Origin: a virus
Length of the DNA stretch: 37,487 nt
Virus record (IMG/VR): IMGVR_UViG_3300048672_000271
Location: 1-37,487 of that record
Reading direction: 5' to 3' (one strand)
Positions 14,667 through 21,264 of the stretch are shown one piece after another (the first letter of the stretch is position 1; every line of letters starts with the position of its first letter). Below the pieces are notes generated by a model that had not been told where the DNA came from, searched no databases, and saw only the letters and a program-made list of their open reading frames with translations. Both the position numbers and the translations under genes were made by a program.

Positions 14667-15220
14667 TTGTTCCCTATCTCCCTGCTGCCTGACATATCAA
14701 GCTCGTAGTGAACGCCGTAAGTAGTGACTACGACATCCCCTGCGTTCCCTGCTGTTCTGGCTATGGTCATGCCAAGGTTAGCCCCTAATTCTGTCGGACC
14801 TGCAAAGCCCGTTGTATCGAATATGTTGACCTTGTGCGGGTTGGAGTTTAACTGTGCGCTTGTTGCTGAAACTACAACACTTCCGGTGGTCGTGCCGGTT
14901 GACTGTCTCAACTCCCAGTAAAGGGTGAACGATACGCCTGTTGTGCCTACCGCTTCCCCGCCTTTCAGGAATACATGAGCATGGGGGTAAATAGTTCTGC
15001 CAAAAGAAAAAGCGTGGGGGACTTCCTGATTACTCCCGCAAAGTTGGTTATTCGCGTTGGTAAATTCCTTGTGGAAAATGTTGTTGATAACTACATCATC
15101 GGGCCGCGTAGCAACGGGACCGCCTGAACGGGTCGGGTCAAAGTTCAAGTCCTCCCAAACCGTTTCTCGGTTCGTTCCTCTTGATTCGGGGTGGAACTCT
15201 GATATGAAGCCCTTTTCCAT
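14663..15220 (-). CDS. Predicted virion structural protein (185 aa), unrecognised
   Basis: MEKGFISEFHPESRGTNRET opens a beta-rich protein with a PHAHVFLKGGEAVG strand and a final GVHYELDMSGSREIGNK. Composition (Gly, Thr, Asn, alternating strands) and position between the neck genes and the ejection block suggest a capsid- or tail-attached beta-sandwich. The start overlaps the preceding stop by one base (TAATG) and the stop overlaps the cupin-like start. No named family is recognised. Confidence 0.6.
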   Translation of the reverse strand: MEKGFISEFHPESRGTNRETVWEDLNFDPTRSGGPVATRPDDVVINNIFHKEFTNANNQLCGSNQEVPHAFSFGRTIYPHAHVFLKGGEAVGTTGVSFTLYWELRQSTGTTTGSVVVSATSAQLNSNPHKVNIFDTTGFAGPTELGANLGMTIARTAGNAGDVVVTTYGVHYELDMSGSREIGNK

Positions 15221-15564
15221 TATGGAGTTACCCTATCCCCTGCGAGGTGGATACTTACCTTGTCCGCTACGGTGGCAAAGCCGTAAACCTGCCCCCCTGT
15301 GGCTAGTCTCTGCTCTAAGCCGAATCGGCGGGTTTCTCCGGGGTTTAGCACGTAATTAGTGCTGTCCAGTATCCGGTTTGATGCGGTTGCAGAACCGGCG
15401 GCAGGTACAAGGTTAATCGTAACTCCTACGGCTGAGGTATGAGTGTTGCAGAATATGAACTCGTAGAGCTTGTCTGTGTACTCCGCAACGTAACTGCCCA
15501 GTGCCGCTGCCGGTGAAGACGGTAAGAGTACGCCTGCTATGAACTGCTTTGGTGTGGTTGCCAT
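15220..15564 (-). CDS. Small beta-rich structural protein (114 aa)
   Basis: MATTPKQFIAGVLLPSSPAA begins a compact beta protein with VTINLVPAAG and VLNPGETRRFGLEQ strands. Proteins of this size and pattern are common in podoviral late operons near gp10-like genes and may decorate or plug the neck. It lies two bases after the coiled-coil gene and overlaps the next gene by one base. Function is inferred from position only. Confidence 0.55.
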   Translation of the reverse strand: MATTPKQFIAGVLLPSSPAAALGSYVAEYTDKLYEFIFCNTHTSAVGVTINLVPAAGSATASNRILDSTNYVLNPGETRRFGLEQRLATGGQVYGFATVADKVSIHLAGDRVTP

Positions 15565-15565
15565 G

Positions 15566-15886
15566 TTAGAACCTCGCTGATTTCTCTATGCTGTCTATCC
15601 TGCGCTCAAGTTCGCTTATCTTGCTATTAAACGATAAGCCGTTTTCGTTTCTTAGCTGTTGTTCCAATGTAGCGATCTGTGCTTTTAATGGTGCAACGGC
15701 TGAATTGACTAAATCCCTTATTGCCCTGTCAAGGTCTGCCACTATCGGAGCGCCCGGCCAATTACTCCGCTGGTCTACTTCCTCAAGGGTTGAACTGGTG
15801 CCTTTCAGCTTGTCAACAACTTGAAGGTAAAACTGCTCAAGTTCGCCGGGGGTTGAAGGTACTATTTCACCGAATCTGCGGCTCAT
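15566..15886 (-). CDS. Coiled-coil protein between neck and tail genes (106 aa)
   Basis: Residues 1-50 (MSRRFGEIVPSTPGELEQFY...) are followed by a long helix with a clear heptad pattern (LKAQIATLEQQL, then ISELERRIDSIEK). It starts four bases inside the end of the gp10-like gene. The extended helix next to a neck protein suggests a tail-needle or plug-like role, as P22 gp26 follows gp10. It is much shorter than gp26 (about 233 residues), so that role is speculation. Confidence 0.6.
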   Translation of the reverse strand: MSRRFGEIVPSTPGELEQFYLQVVDKLKGTSSTLEEVDQRSNWPGAPIVADLDRAIRDLVNSAVAPLKAQIATLEQQLRNENGLSFNSKISELERRIDSIEKSARF

Positions 15887-17346
15887 CGTCTCAGTGCGTC
15901 AACATCTTCGGATATAGTGTTGATGATAAACTCGTTAGCATTAGTGCCTTTTACCCCACGCTTCACGTTGTAGCGGTAAAAATTAGAACGCTTGGTAACG
16001 TCAATCTGATGGTTTATCTGCCCTGACACAATGCAAGCCCTGAACATCTCCCCAGCATCGGTGAAGTCGGTATAACTAAATTCGTGTTGTCGGTTTAGGT
16101 AAATACCACATTGCGTCTGGTCGGGCGGTCTTTTGTAATCTCCCGCCTTCCCAAGTGATACATGGCGGGGGTTTGACCATTCCTTTTTATTGTCGTCTCT
16201 CCATCGGTGAGTAAGGAAAGATTCGCCCTCGTACTCAATGGTTTTATCGGAGTACATGCGGTATGTCTTGCCGTCTCTACCCCCTACTAATTGAAGATTC
16301 CATGCTTCGATGTAGCAGAATGAGCAACCGCGATAGGCTTTCCACTGTGCATCCTCAGAATCCCACCTTGACAAGATAATCCATGCCCGTTTCTGGATAT
16401 GGTAGGAAAGGGTGATTTCAGGAAAGTATTGCTCGTTAATCTCTGTATTAGCCGTGGGGAAGTGCAAGCAGTAGAAGTTTTGCCCACGGAAGGCCATTAT
16501 AAAGCCCTGTGCATCGTCAACACGTTCAAACTGCTCTATAGGTACGTCTATTGGAAAACTTATGGTCTGAACGGCTCCTGCTACGTTCTGGACAATCTTT
16601 CTGCTTTGTGCTATTTCAGTCAGGTAGTAGAGTGATTGACCATCGTAACAGGGGGAGTATTTAGCTATCGTTCCAAAAGACGAAATCCTGCCCGGATTGG
16701 CTCCAAAAGGATTATCAGGATTAGTGCCGAAAAACGTCACTTCCAAAGTCTCAGGGCCGATATTATAAATCCACTGGTTATCCACAAGCACAAGAGTCTG
16801 TAATTTATCAGGCTTGCTCTCGTTGTTGTATACCTCCCAAAGAGCGTACCCATTAACCTTGTCGTCTGAGTAGGTAACATCACCGGCGATTTCAGGGCCA
16901 TTGGCAAGGATAAAGCCGCCGTGGTAGATCATGGAAGTTACGCGGTCGGGAGAATTACCAGCCAGCGGCACAAGAGTTGTAGATACTTTGTATATCTTTG
17001 AATCTGCGGCAACAAAGATGCTTGCGGTATCCTCGCAGAAGCAAGGCGGCGTGTTAGGTGATAAAGTCCCGTCGGTTATCTCGGTCAATGCGCCATCTTT
17101 GGCGGTCTGAGTCCATACCTTGCCGTTGCAAACGATAACGCGAGTGCCGAAGGTCTTGCTGAAATAGTTGTAAACAGGGGAGTTAGCTTCTCCGGTATCG
17201 TCATGCTCGATAAGACCTGGGATGGTGTGGATCGAGTTCATCCGGTCAAACCACAAGTTATAGAAGGCAACAGCAACACCATCAGCGGCACTTGTAGCGT
17301 CGCCGTCTAGGTTGCTTGATGCGCCTATGGGGAGGGGTTTAATCAC
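15883..17346 (-). CDS. P22 gp10-like packaged-DNA stabilisation / tail hub protein (487 aa)
   Basis: MIKPLPIGASSNLDGDATSA and IHTIPGLIEH, followed by repeated blades (GTRVIVCNGKVWT, IYHGGFILANG, WIYNIGPETLEVTF), match P22 gp10-type neck proteins, which have a beta-propeller-like body. The length agrees with gp10 (about 470 residues). The start is a GTG at 17346, with GGAG nine bases upstream, immediately after the gp4-like stop. These proteins cap the gp4 ring, stop DNA leakage and carry the tailspikes. Confidence 0.8.
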   Translation of the reverse strand: MIKPLPIGASSNLDGDATSAADGVAVAFYNLWFDRMNSIHTIPGLIEHDDTGEANSPVYNYFSKTFGTRVIVCNGKVWTQTAKDGALTEITDGTLSPNTPPCFCEDTASIFVAADSKIYKVSTTLVPLAGNSPDRVTSMIYHGGFILANGPEIAGDVTYSDDKVNGYALWEVYNNESKPDKLQTLVLVDNQWIYNIGPETLEVTFFGTNPDNPFGANPGRISSFGTIAKYSPCYDGQSLYYLTEIAQSRKIVQNVAGAVQTISFPIDVPIEQFERVDDAQGFIMAFRGQNFYCLHFPTANTEINEQYFPEITLSYHIQKRAWIILSRWDSEDAQWKAYRGCSFCYIEAWNLQLVGGRDGKTYRMYSDKTIEYEGESFLTHRWRDDNKKEWSNPRHVSLGKAGDYKRPPDQTQCGIYLNRQHEFSYTDFTDAGEMFRACIVSGQINHQIDVTKRSNFYRYNVKRGVKGTNANEFIINTISEDVDALRR

Positions 17347-17706
17347 TTAGAAATACTCCGCTGCTACAACTTCTGTCGGTTGGCCGGATGCGAGTTGACG
17401 GCGGATAGTGTTGGTTGCTGATTGCTTGACCTTGCCCCATCCTTCGGGAGGCGAGGGGAGATTATAGAAATGCGCTATCTCAGCATAAATGAGGTCGATA
17501 AGAGGGAGTGAAAAGCGAATAGGTATGTCAGTGTATTCTGCGCCTGTCATCAAAGCCCACGTTACAAGGCCATCGTCTAACAGTGTGTAGTAAACGCCTT
17601 GGTAAGCGTCAGTTACATTTTCTAGGTCTGCCGCCTGTGGCGGGCTTCCGGCTTGGTGTATTCCCAACTTGCTCAACACTTTCACCGCTAACTGTTCGAT
17701 TGTCAT
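17347..17706 (-). CDS. P22 gp4-like head-to-tail adaptor (119 aa)
   Basis: ATG at 17706 (MTIEQLAVKVLSKLGIHQAG) follows GAGAGGGCG. The all-helical layout, with YYTLLDDGLVTWAL and LIDLIYAEIAHFYNLP, matches the gp4-type adaptor that docks under the portal ring. The gp10-like gene follows at once, the same order as in P22. It overlaps the small gene upstream (17609-17845) by 98 bases in another frame. A TTG at 17721 is a less likely start. Confidence 0.7.
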   Translation of the reverse strand: MTIEQLAVKVLSKLGIHQAGSPPQAADLENVTDAYQGVYYTLLDDGLVTWALMTGAEYTDIPIRFSLPLIDLIYAEIAHFYNLPSPPEGWGKVKQSATNTIRRQLASGQPTEVVAAEYF

Positions 17707-17845
17707 CTTTCGCCCTCTCAAACTGCGGGTTATTGCTGAGTTTCTTAATCGCGTGTTCGTCGGTGACTTCGGTTGGTACGTTTACCGGAAATGTAATATC
17801 AAAGGCTGTGGTGTCTCTTCCTGAACCAATGTAGATGAATTTCAT
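17609..17845 (-). CDS. Small late protein beginning MKFIYIGSGRD (78 aa)
   Basis: The first 35 residues (MKFIYIGSGRDTTAFDITFP, then EVTDEHAIKKLSNNPQFE) fit a small beta/helix module found in many phages between head genes, in which a short sheet precedes a helix and an NPQFE-type turn. The rest is polar and probably flexible. It overlaps the gp4-like gene by 98 bases, an unusually long overlap that still leaves the conserved part unique. The G6C hairpin sits where its ribosome site should be. Confidence 0.6.
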   Translation of the reverse strand: MKFIYIGSGRDTTAFDITFPVNVPTEVTDEHAIKKLSNNPQFERAKDDNRTVSGESVEQVGNTPSRKPATGGRPRKCN

Positions 17846-17855
17846 AATGATATGC

Positions 17856-17875
17856 GGGGGGCCGCGAAGCCCCCC
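17856..17875 (-). other. Strong GC hairpin between two late genes
   Basis: On the minus strand GGGGGGC, a TTCGCG loop and GCCCCCC form a 7-pair all-GC stem starting 10 bases after the stop at 17886. No T-run follows, so it is not a standard terminator. It could block exonuclease, pause transcription, or limit initiation at the ATG at 17845, 10 bases further on. Confidence 0.6.
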
Positions 17876-17885
17876 TATCCTTTCT

Positions 17886-18305
17886 TTAATCAGAAGTGGT
17901 GTAAACTGGTGTCAGGATGCAGTTACCGGCCACGGCGGTTGCTGCGGCGGTGGTGGCTTTCAACGATACGATGGTATCAGCCGTTACGGTGATCGGTCCA
18001 CCTGTGCAAGCAAAGAACGTCCCTGCTTTGGCTGTGGCGTTGGTGATACCGGCCTGAACAACGGTTGTACCGATAAGCACCGACCAGACAAGAGCCTCAG
18101 AGCCGGAGTCAAGGTCATCGGTAAAGAAGAAAAAGCCAAAGGTTGTGGAGTTAGCCGGTACTTTGGCAACTCCGGTAATGTCGTTAGTGGCGAGGTCGGT
18201 TGTTCTCAGTGCCACGGTGTGAGGTTGCGCAATCAATGCTCCGCAACTTGGCGAGGAAATCAGCGCGGTTGTTGGTACTAAATCGGTAGTTGTCTCGCCG
18301 GCCAA
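17886..18305 (-). CDS. Probable head decoration-type protein (139 aa)
   Basis: AGGAGGCCGACC precedes a TTG at 18305, the only plausible start. The product is Ala/Thr-rich and beta-sheet-like (TVALRTTDLATNDITGVAKV, then FGFFFFTDDLDSG) and ends LTPVYTTSD. It follows the capsid gene apart from the inserted HNH gene, a usual place for capsid decoration proteins. No conserved motif confirms the role. Confidence 0.55.
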   Translation of the reverse strand: MAGETTTDLVPTTALISSPSCGALIAQPHTVALRTTDLATNDITGVAKVPANSTTFGFFFFTDDLDSGSEALVWSVLIGTTVVQAGITNATAKAGTFFACTGGPITVTADTIVSLKATTAAATAVAGNCILTPVYTTSD

Positions 18306-18317
18306 GGTCGGCCTCCT

Positions 18318-18875
18318 TTATACGTGTTTCCAGTTAATGCGCTGGATAACACAGTCTATGGTGGGTTTCGTGACACCGTATCTTTCTGCTAAGTCTTTAC
18401 TATTTACGGTGCCTGCCAGTTGTCTGATTTCTAATACATCTGAAACTACTAATTTATTTGACCATTTGCCGGGAGTATTCCTCCCCTTTTTGACCATATC
18501 CGTCATATTGTCGGAGTCTGTGCCTAAAAACAAATGGGCAGGATTGCAGCAAGAGGGGTTATCGCATTTGTGGCAAACTAGCATTTTATCGGGAATTTTC
18601 CCTACTGTTATCATGTGCATATATCTGTGGCTACGGATTAGTCGTTTGGTTTCCATTCTAAACATTCCGTAGCCCTTAGCACACTTTGCCCCTTGCCACG
18701 GCCAGCAATCATTTTCCCCTCTTACTTCGATCTTTTCAAAGAACCGTTCTTTGTGCGTCTTTTCAAATCTCGTTTTCTTGCTGAGGTCTTGGCCCTTAAT
18801 GTGTCTTGCATAGTGCTTCTCGCAAAACGTCTTATGTGCCGATACCCCGATACATCCTTCTACTGAGCATTTCAT
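18318..18875 (-). CDS. Free-standing HNH homing-type endonuclease (185 aa)
   Basis: The nuclease core is LVCHKCDNPSCCNPAHLFLG (99-118) followed by DSDNMTDMVKKGR. This is the zinc-bound HNH form of I-HmuI-type phage enzymes. The last 40 residues (SDVLEIRQL, SKDLAERYGVTKPTIDCVI) are a helix-turn-helix that would read target DNA. The N-terminus (CSVEGC, FCEKHYARH) is a second zinc finger. It interrupts the late operon between capsid and the next head gene, typical of an inserted mobile endonuclease. It has its own promoter and a hairpin over its start codon. Confidence 0.85.
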   Translation of the reverse strand: MKCSVEGCIGVSAHKTFCEKHYARHIKGQDLSKKTRFEKTHKERFFEKIEVRGENDCWPWQGAKCAKGYGMFRMETKRLIRSHRYMHMITVGKIPDKMLVCHKCDNPSCCNPAHLFLGTDSDNMTDMVKKGRNTPGKWSNKLVVSDVLEIRQLAGTVNSKDLAERYGVTKPTIDCVIQRINWKHV

Positions 18876-18909
18876 AGTGTGCCTCCCCGGTTAAAGTTTG
18901 GCACACTAT
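18874..18909 (-). promoter_or_regulatory. 10-base inverted repeat masking the HNH start codon
   Basis: ATAGTGTGCC and GGCACACTAT flank a 16-base loop. On the minus strand the 3' arm covers the start codon and part of the GGAGG ribosome site. The 5' arm overlaps the -10 box of the gene's own promoter. Read-through late RNA can fold this hairpin, while RNA started at the internal promoter lacks the 5' arm. Confidence 0.7.
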
Positions 18910-18933
18910 AACATACTTGTCAGCGGTTGTATA
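18905..18933 (-). promoter_or_regulatory. Promoter for the HNH endonuclease gene
   Basis: The minus strand reads TATACA (18933-18928), 17 bases, TATAGT (18910-18905), with TGT just before the -10 box (extended -10). The start site would fall near 18898, inside the hairpin loop. The -35 match is modest (4 of 6) but the -10 is good. Confidence 0.5.
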
Positions 18934-18944
18934 CTATCTTTGTG

Positions 18945-20066
18945 TTATGCGCTGGCAAGTGCCGGACATGCGAAGAAGCCGGTAAAAATGCCGTTGTCTT
19001 TAGGGGTGGTCGTGTCCACGGTTGCGTCGGTGCCAAACCGCAGTTTTTCAATGCCCCTGACTTCCTGAATGGCGCAGCCCTGCTTGTCACCGTAATCAGT
19101 ATCGTCAGTGATGGTCTTGCTGCGTTGAGCTACCAAGAAACCAAGAGCCTGAGAACCGCAGAGGAACACAGGAGAAACATCGGCAGAAGTCCCACCGGCG
19201 ATGGCGAGGTCTGGAATTTCAGGAATCTCACGGATAATCATGCCGTTGGCAATCAGGGAATCGCCGGTAAATAGCGGGTTGTCGAGGCCGCGAACCCTTG
19301 CGTCCTTGTTGAATCCGACGATTGTAGCATCTTCGGAGAAGCGTTTGAAGGCTTTGGAACCGCAGAAAACGGCGTACCACTCTTCGTCACCATTGACCAT
19401 CGTCGGGCGTATGGCGGGGGAGGCGAGTTTCGCCAAAGACTTCATCAGGTTCAAACGGGCATAGGTCGGCAGGTCACCGGAGTCATCCACGTTGCCTACT
19501 GCGGTTGCAAAGGTTGTGGAGTAGTTGGAAACAGCGGACCCGAAAAGTACGCGGTCCACATTGGCGGTAACCCATGCATCCTGCGCGGCGGTGATAACGC
19601 CAGCATCGGAAGCCTGCCAGATGGTTTTGAATCCTGAATCATAATGCCCTGCAACTTGGCCGAGCGCGGAAACGATGTCATTTTTTGTAATGCGCAGAAT
19701 CCAGTCATTGAGAACGACTTTGGAAGCATTACGCAGACTGATTGCACTGTACTGCTCGTCGATTTCCGGCACAACTACCGCGTTACGGACTTTATCAACG
19801 GTTACGGGGCAAGAACGGCTGTTCATTTTCTCTTCTTGCCCTACCAGTGTTGCCGAACCTCTTTTGCCTGCGCCGGTCAGGGCGTTGACCAGTGTAAAAG
19901 TATCGGTTTTTCCCGGCTTGAGGGTGAGGGTTTCTTTCATCTGGATGATTGCGTTCTCATCCGTACCCATGTATTTTTTGAAGCGGTTGGCCCTGATGTA
20001 TTCGGTGTAAAACTTCTCGTCCCACTGCTGGACGGTCAAACCGGCTGCTACGGCTGTATTTGCCAT
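18945..20066 (-). CDS. Major capsid protein, DUF4043/N4-gp56-like (373 aa)
   Basis: GGAGAAAACATC precedes the ATG at 20066. The N-terminal arm (MANTAVAAGLTVQQWDEKFY) and LKPGKTDTFTLVNALTGAGK, then GSATLVGQEEKMN and RNAVVVPEIDEQY, match the DUF4043 group of HK97-fold coat proteins that includes N4 gp56. The length is normal for the group. It follows the scaffold gene, as in most podoviruses. It forms the capsid shell, and the rest of the head cluster is consistent. In P22 itself the coat protein belongs to a different sequence family. Confidence 0.85.
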   Translation of the reverse strand: MANTAVAAGLTVQQWDEKFYTEYIRANRFKKYMGTDENAIIQMKETLTLKPGKTDTFTLVNALTGAGKRGSATLVGQEEKMNSRSCPVTVDKVRNAVVVPEIDEQYSAISLRNASKVVLNDWILRITKNDIVSALGQVAGHYDSGFKTIWQASDAGVITAAQDAWVTANVDRVLFGSAVSNYSTTFATAVGNVDDSGDLPTYARLNLMKSLAKLASPAIRPTMVNGDEEWYAVFCGSKAFKRFSEDATIVGFNKDARVRGLDNPLFTGDSLIANGMIIREIPEIPDLAIAGGTSADVSPVFLCGSQALGFLVAQRSKTITDDTDYGDKQGCAIQEVRGIEKLRFGTDATVDTTTPKDNGIFTGFFACPALASA

Positions 20067-20108
20067 GATGTTTTCTCCGGGTGCCTGTTCTGGCACAAAG
20101 GGTTAGGG

Positions 20109-20801
20109 TTATTTGAGTATATCGTCTAGTGAAGCTGGCCCCTGCCATGCTGCTTGGTGCGTGCCTGCTGCGCCTCTTGCGCCTGCAATCGAGACAGGGG
20201 GTGTCTCTTTCTTCTCGTTTTTGGCTTTGTATTCTGCTTCCCACTTTTCTTTCAACTTGCGCTCGTACTCTTCGGGGTTTTCCATTTCCTTCATACGCAT
20301 GGCGTTGGAGGCGGTCTTATACATGAACTCTGCCGGATTGACCTGTTGAACCATCTGCGGGTAAAGCGCCGGATACTGCTTAATTAAATCAGAGAAAACA
20401 GTAAACTTCTCGTCAAAGTCGGCGTGTCTGTCCCTTGCGATGGATTCTGAAAGATCAAGTTTCTGCCGGACTAATTCAGCTTGAAACCGCTGTTCCGTCT
20501 CTTGGAACCTCGCCTCGTATTCTTCCCCAAGGTATGGCTTTTCTTCTTGGGCTTTCTTTGCCAGTTCTGCTTCAAGTTCCTGACGCTTGCGACGTTCTGC
20601 AAGCATGGCCTGTTTCAGCCCTTCCACGTCTGGTGTCTCTTTTGCGGCGGCGGCCCGCTGTGCTTCCTCTTCCTGCTGTTTGGCCTCTGCTTCTGCGGCT
20701 GCTACTGCTGCTAGCCTTTCAGCTTCTGCGGCCTCTTCTGCGCCCGTTTCATCTTCCTGTGTGGTATTGAGGAACTCATCAAGCTGGTTGTTTCCTGACA
20801 T
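20109..20801 (-). CDS. Scaffolding protein (230 aa)
   Basis: MSGNNQLDEFLNTTQEDETG starts a highly charged, Ala/Glu/Lys-rich helical protein with long coiled-coil stretches (about 20-105) and a shorter ordered region near 150. It ends PASLDDILK. This composition and its place between portal and capsid are typical of phage scaffolds, which direct capsid assembly and then exit. AAAGGG lies seven bases upstream of the ATG at 20801. A TTG two codons earlier is possible. Confidence 0.8.
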   Translation of the reverse strand: MSGNNQLDEFLNTTQEDETGAEEAAEAERLAAVAAAEAEAKQQEEEAQRAAAAKETPDVEGLKQAMLAERRKRQELEAELAKKAQEEKPYLGEEYEARFQETEQRFQAELVRQKLDLSESIARDRHADFDEKFTVFSDLIKQYPALYPQMVQQVNPAEFMYKTASNAMRMKEMENPEEYERKLKEKWEAEYKAKNEKKETPPVSIAGARGAAGTHQAAWQGPASLDDILK

Positions 20802-20886
20802 TTTCAAACCCTTTCTCGCCCATTTGGGTGGCGGCCCCGTTAATTTCGCCCGTTAGTCGGCGGCACTTTTTTGACGGTTGCGTCAT
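20779..20886 (-). CDS. Possible 35-aa leader frame on the capsid transcript
   Basis: An open frame (MTQPSKKCRRLTGEINGAAT, then QMGEKGFENVRKQPA) begins about five bases after the predicted transcription start and overlaps the scaffold start by 23 bases. There is no ribosome site, so it would have to be translated as a nearly leaderless message. It could be a chance frame in a 90-base leader. Confidence 0.25.
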   Translation of the reverse strand: MTQPSKKCRRLTGEINGAATQMGEKGFENVRKQPA

Positions 20887-20897
20887 TTCATTGACAG

Positions 20898-20926
20898 TCC
20901 ATAGCATTTTTAGCCGTGTTTGTCAA
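20898..20926 (-). promoter_or_regulatory. Promoter for the scaffold-capsid transcript
   Basis: The minus strand reads TTGACA (20926-20921), 17 bases, TATGGA (20903-20898), with TGC before the -10 box. The -35 box abuts the stop of the gene upstream. Downstream of the -35 the element shares AAAA-TGCTATG with the promoter at 25425-25453. Confidence 0.65.
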
Positions 20927-20928
20927 TT

Positions 20929-21264
20929 TTAATATTGCACAGGATTACTGCCCTGCTGAATAAATACTTTGCTGTTGGCAACGGATGAAGCCAGTTTAAA
21001 GGTTACAGTGCCATTGAGAACTATTCGCACATTCTCTGCTGATGCTATGGGGGTTGGTGTGCCAGTGCCTATGATATACGTTCCTGCGGCGTTTGTGCGT
21101 AACTGTACGATAGTTGGTTGCGACGTGGTGACTGTGGCTGTCTGGTATCCTGCCGATGATGCTGTGGCTGTAACTGAACTGAACAGTGTAGGCCAGAACT
21201 CTTGAAGCGCGAAGGCTGATGTTGCTACGGTCATAAGAATTGCGGTGATGATAAGTCGTTTCAT
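20929..21264 (-). CDS. Secreted-type small protein between portal and scaffold (111 aa)
   Basis: GAGGAGAAATGGC precedes the ATG at 21264. Residues 1-19 (MKRLIITAILMTVATSAFA) are a clear Sec signal with an AFA|LQ site. The mature part (ATASSAGYQTATVTTSQPTI, then beta strands) looks like a small beta-sandwich. It overlaps the portal stop by four bases. A periplasm-targeted protein in the middle of the head genes is unexpected. Its signal sequence resembles those of the fibre and spike genes. Confidence 0.7.
   Translation of the reverse strand: MKRLIITAILMTVATSAFALQEFWPTLFSSVTATASSAGYQTATVTTSQPTIVQLRTNAAGTYIIGTGTPTPIASAENVRIVLNGTVTFKLASSVANSKVFIQQGSNPVQY

Noticed and set aside
19644-20129. Long plus-strand frame opposite the capsid gene (161 codons)
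   Set aside because: It lies wholly antisense to the capsid coding sequence, lacks a ribosome site and shows no protein-like motif; all supported genes are on the other strand.
20435-20770. Leu-rich plus-strand frames that look like membrane proteins
   Set aside because: They are the complement of the Glu/Ala/Lys-rich scaffold coiled coil, which always yields Leu/Phe-rich shadows.
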